Assembly (NCBI GenBank): GCA_963742585.1 | Contig: CAVUMI010000002.1 | Location: 1-64,000, forward strand | Direction of reading: 5' to 3' | DNA: 64,000 nt | From: JACDEA01 sp963742585 | GTDB lineage: Bacteria > Actinomycetota > Acidimicrobiia > Acidimicrobiales > JACDEA01 | In this document: one piece after another, positions 31,315-42,263 of the stretch | Numbering within the stretch: position 1 is the stretch's first letter | How the letters are laid out: each line of letters begins with the position of its first letter | The notes under the pieces: model-generated | What the model was told of the DNA's origin: nothing | Database searches by the model: none | Seen by the model: only the letters and a program-made list of their open reading frames with translations | Program-made: the position numbers and the translations under genes

Positions 31315-32175
31315 CCGGACTACACATGCCCGCGCCGGCCCGACGCTTCGGCGCGCGCCAGCAGGTCAACCTCGGGTGGGCGTTCGTCGAGCGCCAGACC
31401 AACCTCTGGAAGCGGCACTGGGCGTGGGAGGTGGTGTGGCTCGTCTACGGCGTGGTCAACACGCTGGCCATCACCTTCATCGCCAAGCAGCTGACGGCCG
31501 AGGGCGTGGTGTCGGGCCAGAAGGCCAACGACCTCATCCTGTTCCTGCTCATCGGCACGCTGGTGTGGGCCTACCTCTCCGCGGTGCTCGACGACATCAG
31601 CCTGGTCATCACGTGGGAGCGGTGGGAGGGCACCATCGAGCACACGCTGATGGCGCCGGTGCCGCGCGTCGCCCAGCTGATCGGAACCGCCACCTTCGGC
31701 GTGCTGCACGCGCGTGATGCGGACCAGCTTGATCATGGTGTTCTCGCTGCCGTTCTTCTCCGTCGACCTCTCGCACGCCAACTGGGGGACGGCGGCGGCG
31801 CTGGTGGCGGCCGGCAGCCTCTCGCTGGTCGGCCTCGGGATTCTCGCCGGCGTGCTGCCGATGCTGTATCCCGAGCGGGGTGAGCAGATGTCGTTCATGG
31901 TGCAGGCCGGCGGTACTGCTGGTGTCGGGCGTCTACTACTCGGTGGAGACGTTGCCCGGGTTGGCTCCAGGTCATCTCGCACCTGTCGCCGGCCACGTAT
32001 CTGCTGCGCCGGCGTCCGCCACGCGTTGATCGACGGCGCCACCATCGCCGAAGAGGGCCGCAATCTGGTCTGGCTCGCGGTGTTCGCCGTCTTGCTGATC
32101 CCGCTGTCGATCGCGGTGTTCAGCGCGGCCGAACGCTGGGCGAAGCGGACCGGCCGGCTGAAGCGCCAAGGCTGA
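31311..32175 (+). CDS. ABC-2 type transporter permease
   Basis: About 285 residues with six membrane segments: WEVVWLVYGVVNTLAITFIA, LILFLLIGTLVWAYLSAVLD, TSLIMVFSLPFF, GTAAALVAAGSLSLVGLGIL, repaired QAAVLLVSGVYYSVETLPG and LVWLAVFAVLLIPLSIAVF. This is the membrane half of the exporter with the preceding ATPase. Insertions lie near 31708, 31913, 31963 and 32014. Its 3' end overlaps the convergent P450 gene by about 55 bases. Confidence 0.8.
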
Positions 32176-33497
32176 CGGGCAGCGACTGCAGGCCGCGGAG
32201 CACGAAGGTGTTGCGCCACTTCGGCTTGCCGTCGAGCGCCAGGTTCGGGAAGCGCTCGACCAGTTGGCGCAGCACGACGGCGGCCTCGAGCCGGGCCAGC
32301 GACGCGCCGAGGCACGCGTGGATGCCGTAGGAGAAGGCGAGGTGCGGGTTCGGCGTCGCGGCCGAGGTCGAGGCGGTCGGGGTCGGCGAACACGTCGGGG
32401 TCGCGGTTCGCCGCGCCGAGCAGGAGGACGACCTCGTCGCCCTTCTGGATGTGGTGGCCGCGGAAGTCGATGTCCTCGAGCGCGATGCGCTGGGTCATCT
32501 GCACGGGCCCGTCGTAGCGCAGCAGTTCCTCGACGGCCGACTCGGGCGTCACGTCGCCGGCGCGCAACGCCGCGAGCTGGTCGGGGTTGTGGAGCATCGC
32601 GAACACGCCGTTGCCGATGAGGTTGGCGGTGGTCTCGTAGCCGGCGATCAGCAGCAGCGCGCAGGTGGCGATGACCTCTTGTCGGCGTGAGCCGCTCGCC
32701 CGAACCCTCCTCGCTGGTCGGCCAGCGCGTCGATCAGCCCACCGGCGAGCCGCTTGGTCGGGTCGCTGAGCAGGCCGTCGAGGTAGGCGCTCGAGCTCGG
32801 CGGCGGCGACGTCGCCCTCGCGGTCGATCTCCGGGGTGCGGAACGGCGAGATGTCGAGTCGGGCCGCCAGCGTGCCGGCCCACGGCGGGAACTGGTGGCG
32901 GTCGGCCTCGGGCACGCCCAACATCTCGCAGATCACGTCGATGGGAAGCGGATAGGCGAGCTCGGCGAGCAGGTCGGCGCGGCCCCGCGGCGCCAGCGCG
33001 TCGATGCGGCGCGTCGGCCAGCTCCTCGACCCGGCCCCGCATCTCCTCGATCCGCCGTGGAGTGAACGTGCGGGCGACGAGTCGGCGGAGGCGTTCGTGG
33101 TCGGGCGGGTCGAGGAACAACATGCTCTTGCCGATCGCCTCGTTGAACGGTCCGCGGCGACGTGCCTTGGGCGGCCACTTCGACTTGCCCTCGTCGACGC
33201 CGAGCCGGGGATCACGGGCCAGCATGGCGACATCGGCGTGCGTCGCGATCAGCCAGATGCCGGGCGGGATGCGTTTGACCGGCTGCTTGCGCCGCAGCTT
33301 GGCGTAGAGCGACCACGGGTTGGCGCGGATCTCCGGGCTGACCATGAACGCCATCAGCTGCGCGGTGGCACCGGTGTCACTCGCAGCGCCGAGGCCAGGG
33401 GGCGACGGATGAACGGCGGCAGATTCAACACGTGCCGCACGGCGCGGAGCATGGGTTCGTTGACCGGCGCGCCAACGTCGGTGTCAGTTGCGGTCAT
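32120..33497 (-). CDS. Cytochrome P450
   Basis: About 459 residues. The I-helix reads LLLIAGYETTANL, the K-helix ESAVEELLRYDGPV, and the heme loop, after repair, FSYGIHACLG with the Cys thiolate ligand. The N-terminal NPWSLYAKLRRKQPVKRIP is typical. I extend the start to ATG 33497 (MTATDTDVGAPVNEPML) because the upstream frame continues P450-like sequence and only one base is missing near 33360. Other breaks lie near 33010, 32780, 32690 and 32350. The substrate is unknown; ferredoxin and reductase genes are not next to it. Confidence 0.85.
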
Positions 33498-33528
33498 TCG
33501 GCGACCGTAACGACATCACCCATTTCGG

Positions 33529-34301
33529 TCATCGCCTCGTAGGACGATCCGCCTGTCGTCCGGAGGACGAGTAGGCGGCGACGATGCGGCCTTGGAGGCG
33601 GGCGAGGACGGTGTAGCCGGTGGCGACGGGGGTGAGGGTGACTTCGTAGGTGCCGTCGCCGAAGGTGATCTGGGTCACCTTGCGGTCGCCGGCGGCGATG
33701 AGCTCAACGTGAACTCGCCGGCGAGAACGAGGTCGCCCTCGGTGCCCTCGAGGCGGACGCGGCCCGGCGGCAGCGCCAGCACCGCCCGTCCGGTCGTCGA
33801 CAGGGCCGCCTCGGGGCCGGCGGTGAACGAGACCCGATCGACCGGCGTGCCCAGCCCGTTGGCGCCGACGGCGACCGAGGACCCCAACATGTACATGCCC
33901 GGAAGCACCTCGCGCGCCGCGCCGTCGAGCGTCCACTTGATCGTCCTGGAGTCGATCCCCACTGCGGCGATGCCGAGACTGACGCCCTGGCCCGGGCCGG
34001 TCACCGGCAGCGGCTGCCCGGTGGTCCAGTTGATCTGCGCCGGCCTTGCCGTTGACGGTGATGCCGACGATCTCGGCCCCGCCGACGCCCCGCTGCTCGA
34101 CCGTGATCGTGAACGGCGGCTTGATCGGTTCGGCGGCGGCATGCGTCGCGCCGATTTGCGCGGCGATGCCCGTTACCTGGAACGGCCCGGTGTCTACCGC
34201 GGTGGTGGTCGGCCCGGCCGAGTCCCGTGTCGCCCGTGCGCGAACTGCATGCGGCGAGGGCGACGAGCGCGCACACGGCGAGTCGCTGGCAGCCGAAGCA
34301 T
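33529..34301 (-). CDS. Lipoprotein of unknown function
   Basis: About 255 residues. After repair of an extra C near 34277 the N-terminus reads MLRLPATR then VCALVALAACSSRTG, a clear lipobox. The body is beta-rich: TGPFQVTGIAAQIG, PPFTITVEQRGVGGAEIVGI, QPLPVTGPGQGVSLGIAAVG, PGRVRLEGTEGDLVLAGEF and QITFGDGTYEVTLTPVATG. No known domain was recognised. Further breaks lie near 34225, 34040 and 33710. It lies head-to-head with the MoxR gene and upstream of the P450. Confidence 0.6.
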
Positions 34302-34325
34302 GGCTCGGAGCCTATTGTCGGGACC

Positions 34326-35778
34326 ATGAGTTCTCGTCCCGCGACCCTCGGCCAGCTACGCGAGTCTGGCTGGGAGTCGATTCCTGTCAAAGAAGAAGTG
34401 CGCCGCAACGCGGCCGCCAAGGTGGCGGCCGGCGAACCGCTCGTCGACCGAGTCCTCGGCTACGAGGACACCGTCATGCCGCAGCTGGAGAATGCGCTGC
34501 TCGCCGGCCACGACGTGATCTTCCTGGGCGAGCGCGGTCAGGCCAAGACCCGCATCATCCGCTCGCTCACCGGCCTGCTCGACGAGTGGATGCCCATCGT
34601 CGCCGGCTCGGAGATCAACGACGACCCGTACAACCCGGTCTCCCGTCACGCCCGTGACCTCATCGCCGAGAAGGGCGAGGACACGCCGATCGACTGGGTG
34701 CACCGCGACACCCGCTTCGGCGAGAAGCTGGCCACGCCCGACACCTCGATCGCCGACCTCATCGGCGAGGTCGACCCGATCAAGGTGGCCGAGGGCCGTT
34801 ACCTCTCCGACGAGCTGACGCTGCACTACGGCCTGGTGCCCCGCACCAACCGCGGCATCTTCGCCATGAACGAGCTGCCCGACCTGGCCGAGCGCATCCA
34901 GGTGGGCCTGCTCAACGTGCTCGAGGAGCGCGACGTGCAGATCCGCGGCTACAAGATCCGCCTCCCGCTCGACGTGATGCTGGTGGCCTCGGCCAACCCC
35001 GAGGACTACACCAACCGCGGCCGGATCATCACGCCGCTCAAGGACCGCTTCGGCGCCCAGATCCGCACGCACTACCCGCTCGACGTCGAGACCGAGCTGC
35101 GAAGTCGTCAACCAAGAGGCGCGCCCGCTCGACGCGCTCGGCCTGCGCGTGCAGGTGCCCGACTTCATGGCCGAGATCGTGGCCACGCTCTCGCAGCTGG
35201 CCCGCACCAGCCCGCACATCAACCAGCGCTGCGGCGTATCGGTGCGCTTGTCGATCTCGAACTACGAGACGCTGGTCGCCAACGCCGCCCGGCGCGCGCT
35301 GCGCGGCGGTGAGAAGGACGTCGTGCCCCGCGTGAGCGACCTCGACGCGCTGGCCGCGTCGACGTCGGGCAAGGTCGAGATCGAGTCGATCGACGACGGG
35401 CGCGACGAGCAGGTGGTGGACCGGCTGCTGAAGTCGGCCGTCCTCACCGTGTTCAAGGACCGGGTGTCGCCCGAGCAGGTGCGCGACGTCGTCGCCGCCT
35501 TCGACGAGGGCACCGTCGTCCACGCCGGCGACGACGTGGCGTCGACCGAGTACGTCGAGACCCTGTCCCGGCTCCCCGCGCTACGGCCCGCGGTCGTTGC
35601 GCTGGCCGGCAGCGAGACGCCCGCCGCCATCGCCAGCGCCACCGAGTTCGTGCTCGAGGGCCTGCACCTCTCCAAGCGCCTCAACAAGGACGCCGTGGGC
35701 GCGCGAGCGACCTACCGTGATCGCTCTGGTAGGTCGCTCGAACGCCCCCCGAAGGGCTCAGCGTGTCGTTACAGGTGA
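34326..35778 (+). CDS. MoxR-like/Mg-chelatase-type AAA+ ATPase
   Basis: About 480 residues. AAA+ core: Walker A variant FLGERGQAKTRIIRSL, Walker B GIFAMNELPDL, sensor region LMLVASANPEDYTNRGRIIT and arginine-finger region KDRFGAQIRTHYPLD. The C-terminal lid has INQRCGVSVRLSISNYETLV. Such ATPases act with VWA partner proteins, here the gene at 36056, in metal insertion or protein-complex remodelling. An extra C at about 35101 breaks the frame. A strong hairpin overlaps the last codons (35704-35740), so the natural stop may lie slightly earlier than TGA 35776-35778. Confidence 0.85.
35704..35740. terminator. Hairpin E at the end of the MoxR gene
   Basis: Perfect 13-bp arms CGAGCGACCTACC (35704-35716) and GGTAGGTCGCTCG (35728-35740) with an 11-base loop. 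There is no T-tract. It probably marks the 3' end of the MoxR transcript. Confidence 0.6.
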
Positions 35779-35821
35779 GATGCAGAGCAGCGGCGGGCTG
35801 GGCCGCATCGTGATGCAAAGG

Positions 35822-35943
35822 CTCAGGAGGGAGCCGGGCGGCGTCCAATGTCGGCCGCTTCGGCGGCCGGGGCCACTACCAGACCGACGACGGCCAGGGC
35901 CGAGACCGCCGCACCAACTACTGCGAGCTTCGATACGACGCAC
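35822..35943 (-). CDS. Possible small exported peptide, ~39 aa
   Basis: AAGGAG lies nine bases before GTG 35943. After removing one extra G near 35931 the peptide starts MRRIKLAVVGAAVSALAVVG and ends PAAEAADIGRRPAPS. It is a classic signal peptide with an AEA cleavage site and only about ten residues beyond it. It may be a real short exported peptide, or a signal left after the rest of a gene was lost or frameshifted. It is the only coding signal in 35779-36055, opposite to the MoxR and VWA genes. Confidence 0.4.
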
Positions 35944-36055
35944 GAAAACCAGCTCCTTGTTCGGGGTGAACACGACGCTAACGGGCCGCTCAGCAAATGA
36001 CAACGTGCTCGGGAGGCGGTTCCTTGCGCCCCAATATGCCCTAGCCTCGCGATTC

Positions 36056-38083
36056 GTGCCTGTTCGTGCTCGATATAGCCGGTGGGATGGCACCCAGGTC
36101 GGCTTCGAGCTCGACGCCGACTCGGTGCTGGCGGAGATCACCGACGACCTCCTCTACCACGGCGACCTGAACGCCGCCCTCCGGCGCCTGCTCCAGTCGG
36201 GCTTCCGGGACCGCAACGACGAGCGCATCGCCGGCATGCGGGAGCTGCTCGAGAAGCTCCGCCGCAAGAAGCGGGACGAGCTGGAGCGCTACGACCTCGG
36301 CGGCGTCTACGACGACATCGCCCAGGAGCTGCGCGACGTCGTCGACATGGAGCGCGAGGGCATCGACCAGCTCCAGCAGCGAGGCCCAGCGAGTCGGGCG
36401 ACGAGCGCCGCCAGGAGATCACCGACGAGGTGGCCGACGAGACGCCGGATGCAGCTCGACCTGCTGCCGCCCGATCTGGCCGGCCAGGTCAAGGAGCTGC
36501 AGGAGTACGAGTTCACCTCCAGCGAGGCGCGCGAGAAGTTCGACGAGCTGATGGAGAAGCTCAAGCAGCAGCTGATGCAGAGCTACTTCAACCAGATGTC
36601 GGGCGCGATGTCCGACGTCAGCCCCGAGCAGATCCAGCGCATGAAGGACATGTTCAACTCGCTGAACCGCATGCTCGAACAGCGCGAGCGGGGCGAGCCG
36701 ATCGACCCGTCGCTTCGAGAACTTCATGCAGGAGTTCGGCGACTTCTTCCCCGGCAACCCGCAGACGCTCGACGAGTTGCTCGAGCAGATGGCCCAGCAG
36801 ATGGCGGCCATGCAGGCGATGCTCAACTCGATGACGCCCGAGCAGCGGGCGCAGTTGCAGGGACTGAGCCGAGGCGCTGCTCGAGGACATGGACCTGCGC
36901 TGGCAGGTCGACCGGCTGAGCCACAACCTGCAGGGCGCGTTCCCGCAGGCGGGCTGGGACCGCCGCTACAAGTTCAACGGGATGGACCCGCTCGGCTTCG
37001 CCGAGGCCGCGCAGCTCATGGATCGCCTGGGCGACATCGACCAGCTCGAGAACCTGATGCGCTCCGCCGTCGTCACCCGGCGCGCTGGCCGACGTCGACA
37101 TCGACAAGGCGCGCGACCTGCTCGGCGACGACGGCGCCCGCTCGCTCGAGCGGCTGGCCGAGCTGGCCAAGCTGCTGGAGGAGGCCGGCCTCATCGAGCA
37201 GAAGGAAGGCCGCTTCGAGCTGACGCCACGGGGCATGCGCAAGATCGGGCAGAACGCGTTGTCGGACCTGTTCGCCCATCTGGCCAAGGACCGCATCGGC
37301 AAGCACGACCAGGACTACGCCGGCGTCGGCCACGAGCGGGCGTATGAGACCAAGCCGTATGAGTTCGGCGACCCGTTCAACCTCAGCATCGAGCGCACGG
37401 TGCGCAACGCCATCGCCCGGGCCGGCGGCGGCACGCCGGTGCGGCTGTCGCCCGACGACTTCGAAGTCGAGCGCACCGAGACCTTCACGCGGTCATCGAC
37501 GGTGTTGATGCTCGACCTGTCGCTGTCGATGCCGATGCGCGACAACTTCCTGGCCGCCAAGAAGGTGGCCATGGCGCTGCACTCGCTGATCTCCACGCAG
37601 TTCCCGCGCGACTTCCTCGGCATCGTCGGCTTCAGCGAGGTCGCCCGCGAGCTCAAGCCCGAGCAGCTGCCCGAGGTGTCGTGGGACTTCGTCTACGGCA
37701 CCAACATGCAGCACGCGTTCATGCTCAGCCGGCGCATGCTGGCCAAGCAGACCGGCACCAAGCAGATCATCATGATCACCGACGGCGAGCCCACCGCCCA
37801 CTCGATGCCGGGGATGGCCGAGCCGTTCTTCAGCTACCCGCCGGTGCAGGAGACGGTCGACGCCACCCTCACCGAGGTGGCCCGCTGCACCAAGGAAGAC
37901 ATCCGCATCAACACGTTCATGCTCGACGCCAACAGCTACCTCAAGGCGTTCGTCGAGAAGCTCACCCAGCTCAACCGCGGCCGGGCCTTCTTCACCACCC
38001 CCGAGACCCTGGGCGACTACGTGCTCGTCGACTTCATCGAGCAGAAGCGGGCCCTGCGCGGCCGCGGCGCCCGCGGCGCCTGA
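36056..38083 (+). CDS. VWA-domain protein, MoxR partner
   Basis: About 674 residues. It starts VPVRARYSRWDGTQVGFELD, the usual opening of this large actinobacterial family. A long charged helical middle follows (LREDVVDMEREG-like, KQQLMQSYFNQMSGAMSDV). The C-terminal von Willebrand A domain has the metal site MLDLSLSMPM and TDGEPT. It probably works with the MoxR ATPase as a chelatase-like or remodelling pair. Six insertions are readable: near 36380, 36392, 36446, 36711, 36872 and 37082. Confidence 0.85.
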
Positions 38084-38139
38084 CAGCGACACTTCGGAAA
38101 TCCACCCTTTTTCTGACCTAAGGGTGCATACATACAGTG

Positions 38140-38256
38140 ATGACGCTCATCACCGTCGCCCTGGGTTGGTTGGGTGCGTCGGCGCTGGCGTCGCTCGTGA
38201 TCGCCCGGCTCATCCGGCCATCTCGAGCAACGCCGCAAGTTCCTGCTGCGCACTAG
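38140..38256 (+). CDS. Small single-pass membrane protein, 38 aa
   Basis: ATG 38140 opens MTLITVALGWLGASALASLV followed by IARLIRPSRATPQVPAAH and TAG. It has one membrane helix and a basic cytoplasmic end. It follows the VWA gene by 56 bases and overlaps the end of the SARP gene on the other strand by 47 bases. No strong ribosome site is visible. Too short for similarity reasoning, but the composition is convincing. Confidence 0.4.
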   Translation: MTLITVALGWLGASALASLVIARLIRPSRATPQVPAAH

Positions 38257-41200
38257 CGGTCAGGTGGGGTGAGTCCAGCCGCTGATTGAAGGCGACGGCG
38301 TGCCGTAACAAGTGCGCGGCCTCGTCCCACCGCCCGAGGAGCCGAGCTACCCGGCCGAGGTAGAACGCGACCGAGCCCATGCAGACCGCCAGCGTGGCGA
38401 TGGCCGCCTCGTCCTTGTGGGGCAGCAGCAGGTCGAAAAGGGTGGCAGCCGCCGTGACGTCCTCCAACGCGACGGCGATGTCGGCGAGGAGGCAGAGCAC
38501 CAGCGTGCGGCCGGCGTCGCCTCTGGGCGGGACGACAGGAAGCCCCGGGTCGACGAGTTGCGCGAACTCTCGGCGCGCCTTGTCGACCTGACCGGTGTGA
38601 GCGAACAGGAGCGGCGGGCGACGCGCATTGCGGGGACGTCGGAGAACTGCTGCACGCTGGACGTGATCATCGCCTCCAGTTCGGCCAGCCGGCCCTGCTC
38701 CATGCGGATGGCGAAGAGCTGCGTCGCCAGAGCCAGCATCCCCAACTCGCCCGCCTCGCCGGTCGCGATGGATTCGTAGGCCTGCGCTTCAGCCGCGTCG
38801 AACTCGCTACGAAGCAGCGTTCGCATGGGCCGGACCGCCCGCAGCGTGGCCTGGTAACTGCGCAGATACAACTGATCAGCCAACTGAGTGGCGGTGGCGT
38901 AGTCGGCGTCATAGCGCTCGATGTCGCCCATTTCGAGCAGGGCCTGCATGCGCAAGAGGAGGGCCTCGACCCTGCGCTCGGTCTGTTCACCGCCAAGTAA
39001 ACGCAGGATCTCGTCGATCACGGCGAGCCGGGACTTCGGCGGGTCGGTGGCGTACAGACCGAAATACTCGGCCCGCAGCGCGTCGACAAGCGGTTCGCGC
39101 TCGCCGAGCTGACGGGCCAGCAGCATTGCCTCCTCGGTGGCGGCGGCGCGCTCCGGCGAACCGTCGGGCAGTCGCAGCGCGAGGTTGCTGACCACGAGGG
39201 CTCGGGTCGAGTCCTGGCGATCGCGGCAGGGCCACTTCAGCGCGCTGGAGTTCGGCGATCACTTCCTGATCTGGCACACCGATGTACTGCGCGGGCGGAC
39301 GGGGCGCTCCGAGCGCAGCAGCGGCGAGGAGGTCGACATCGACCGCAGCCGCCTCGCCGCGGGCGGCGGCCAGGTAGTCATCCCGCGATCCGTCAAGATC
39401 GCCGCCCGCGGCCTTGGCCCGCCCGCGGGCCAGCAAGAGTCGGGTGAGGTGCGGTTCCTGGTCGGGGAGGAAGTCCACGACGGTGAGCGCGCGGTCGTAC
39501 CACAGTGCCGCGGCTTCGTAGGCGAACGCATGCATCGCTTCCTCGGCGGCCCGCATCGCCCAGTCGATCGCCACCTCGGCATCGCCGAGCGCAGCGCTGG
39601 CCAAGAGCTGCTCGGCAACTTCGCCGGCGGGTAGCGACGGGTCGAGGTCACGGAACTCGATCAACGACGCGCCGATTTCCTGATGCATGGCGACACGCGG
39701 CGCCCGGGTCGAGGCTGGCAACGAGCGCGTCGACGACCAGGCGGTGGGCGAAGCGCCGACGTCCTGACGCGCCGATGCTGTCGACCACCAGGCCGGCGCT
39801 GATGGCACTGCGGACGATGTCGGCGACCTCGTCGTAGTCGAGCGTCGACGCGTCGGCGACCACGCCGGGAATGAAGTCGCGTCCCATCACCGCGGCGAAC
39901 CCCAGCGTGCGCGCGCCGAGATCCCCCAGTGCGTTGATGCGGCTCATGAGCAGGCTGCGCAAGCCGCTCGGCACTGCGGCACCGGGATCGCCGGTCTGAT
40001 CGAGCATGCCGCCGCGCCAGGTGCACCAGGAAGAACGGGTTGCCTTCACTGCTGCGCCACAGCGCGCTCGCATGTTCGGCCAGCGGCGCGCCGAGCGCGT
40101 CCAGCAGCGCACGGGCGTCGTCCTCGCCGAAAGACGGCAGGGGAAGGTGGATGGTCGACCCTCGGCCGAGCACGCGGCCGAGGATGCCGACATCGGTGGG
40201 CGTGTTGCGGGCGGTGAGGAGCAGGAGAACCGATGACCCGCCGAGGGTTCGCACCAGCCGGTCGAGTCCGACGTCGGTGGTGGGGTCGGCCCAGTGGACG
40301 TCGTCGATGACGAGGACAACCGGCGTGGCGCGGGCGACGCGGGCCAGCGTGGCCACGATGGCATCGAGGCTGCGCTGGCGCTCGGTCTCGGGGTCCGCCG
40401 CCGGCTGTTGTTCGACCGGGCCGAGCCGGGCCAGCGCAGGGAGGATCGCGCCCAGCGCGGCGGCGTCGGGTCCTGTGTCGGCGCGCAGCTGCTCTTGCGG
40501 ACTGCTGGCCACGAAGTGGTCGAGTGCCTCCACCAGTGCGCCGAGCGGCGTGGCGGCGTGCTCTTCGCACGCGCCGTGCAGCACGCGCGCCCCGCGTGCC
40601 GCGAGGCGGCGCGCGGCGTGCGCGGCAAGGTGGCTCTTTCCGATTCCCGGCGGACCGGTGATGACCACGACTTCGAGCGCGTTGGTGATGGCGCGGTCGA
40701 ATGCGGCATCGATGCTGTCGAGCTCGGCGGCGCGGCCGACGAAGACGCCGCGGGCTTGCGAAGCGATCGCCGCCGGTAGCGCGGTGGTGAGCACCGACGA
40801 ACTGAGTGGCCGCCATGTCAGTTCGGGACGCTGCACGAGGATGGCCTGCTCGAGCGACACCAACTCGGGGCTGGGGTCGATGCCCAGCTCCTCGGCCAAC
40901 GTCGTTCGCAGCTTGCTGAATGTGCGCAGCGCGTCGGCCTGGCGACCGGCGCGGTACAGCGCCAGTATCAGTTGCGCCCACAGTCGTTCGCGGAGCGGGT
41001 GTTCGTCCACCAACGACTCGAGTTGGGCGACGAGTGACTGATCGCTGCCCAATGCGAGTTCGGCCTCGAGCCGGTCCTCCGTCGCTACGAGCCGCAGCTC
41101 CTCGAGCCGCCGCGCCTCGGCTTGCGCGAAATCGCTGTAGGCGACATCGACCAGAGCGGGTCCGCGCCAGAGTGCGAGAGCGTCGCGCAGCAGGTCGAGC

Positions 41201-41553
41201 GCGGCGGCGGGGTTGCCCCGCTGCAGTGCCGTCGCGCCCGCCTTGGCGCCGGCCTCGAACTCGATCGCGTCGAGCGTGGCGTCGGTGAGGCGATAGCCGA
41301 CGGGTGTCGTCTCGATGGCCTCGACTCCCAAGGCCTTGCGCAGTCGCGAGACGTAGACCTGCAGCGCGTTGTCGGCGCTGGCCGGCGGTGCCTCGCCCCA
41401 CACGGCGTCGACCAGCTGTTCGGCCGACGCGCCCTTCGGATGGTTGAGGGCCAGCGCGGTGAGGAGCGCCCGCGGTTTGGGGCCGGGCAGCGCCACCGCC
41501 GTCCCGGCGACCGACGCGACGAGCGGTCCTAGCACGTGAAGCGCGACAGTCAT
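38210..41553 (-). CDS. SARP/AfsR-like regulator with BTAD, AAA and TPR parts
   Basis: About 1,114 residues. The N-terminal OmpR-type DNA-binding domain (VALHVLGPLVASVAG, NHPKGASAEQLVDAVWGEAP, LQVYVSRLRKALG) is followed by a bacterial transcriptional activation domain (DEHPLRERLWAQLILALYRA). A STAND ATPase follows with Walker A VVITGPPGIGKSHL and Walker B VVLVIDDVHWADPT, then a TPR-like helical C-terminus. ATG 41553 (MTVALHVLGP) is preferred to GTG 41574. Breaks lie near 40015, 39710, 39225 and between 38530 and 38610. The target genes are not evident. Confidence 0.85.
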
Positions 41554-41673
41554 CTGGTCCAACCCCCGTTCCACTCACGATTGTGGCAGTTATTCAGCCA
41601 AAATTCAGGGTCGTCGGGCATCCTCGGCGAGGTGGACGAACACGTATTGGTCACGCACGCTCAAATGGAGCGG

Positions 41674-42183
41674 CTACTCGGCTACCTCACCGGCGAGACG
41701 GTCGCGGTAGAGCCCGAGCATGCGCTCGTCGTGGGCGACGAGGCGGATGACGCCGACGGCGCTCGGCGTGGTGCGTAGCGTCGCGATGGCGACGTCGGCG
41801 GCTAGATCCGCCGGGTAGGCGTAGAGCCCGGTCGATATCGCCGGGAAGGCGACCGAGGCGGCGCCGAGGGCGTCGGCCACCTCGAGGCAGCGCCGGTAGC
41901 ACGACGCCAGCGCCTCGGGCTCGCCCCGAGTGCCATCGCGATAGATCGGGCCGACGGTGTGGATGACCCAGCGGGCCGGGAGGTCGTAGCCGTCAGTGGC
42001 CTTGGCATCACCCGTCTCGCAGCCGCCCAGCGTGCGGCACTCGGCGAGCAACTTCGGGCCCGCCGCCCGGTGGATGGCCCCGTCGACTCCACCGCCGCCG
42101 AGCAGCGAGGGGTTGGCCGCGTTGACGATCGCGTCGACCTGCTGCTGCGTGATGTCGCCCTGCACGGCCTCGATGTTCGGCAT
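41674..42183 (-). CDS. Macrodomain protein (MacroD-type ADP-ribose hydrolase)
   Basis: 169 residues, intact. IEAVQGDITQQQVDAIVNAA, NPSLLGGGGVDGAIHRAAG and VIHTVGPIYRDG plus VAFPAISTGLYAYP are the ADP-ribose-binding loops of the MacroD/YmdB group. The likely reaction is removal of ADP-ribose from acidic residues or deacetylation of O-acetyl-ADP-ribose. It stands alone between the SARP gene (100 bases away) and the orphan secreted protein. Confidence 0.85.
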   Translation of the reverse strand: MPNIEAVQGDITQQQVDAIVNAANPSLLGGGGVDGAIHRAAGPKLLAECRTLGGCETGDAKATDGYDLPARWVIHTVGPIYRDGTRGEPEALASCYRRCLEVADALGAASVAFPAISTGLYAYPADLAADVAIATLRTTPSAVGVIRLVAHDERMLGLYRDRLAGEVAE

Positions 42184-42263
42184 TCGCGGCTGCCTAGCTT
42201 GCCGCGCGACGGAGGCCGCCCCTGGGCAAGGCGGCCTCCGAAGTCGTGCGGGCGATGCCGGTG

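Noticed and set aside
31320..33233. 637-residue P450 fusion frame
   Set aside because: Past 32120 the frame runs antisense to the ABC permease and the sequence is not P450-like.
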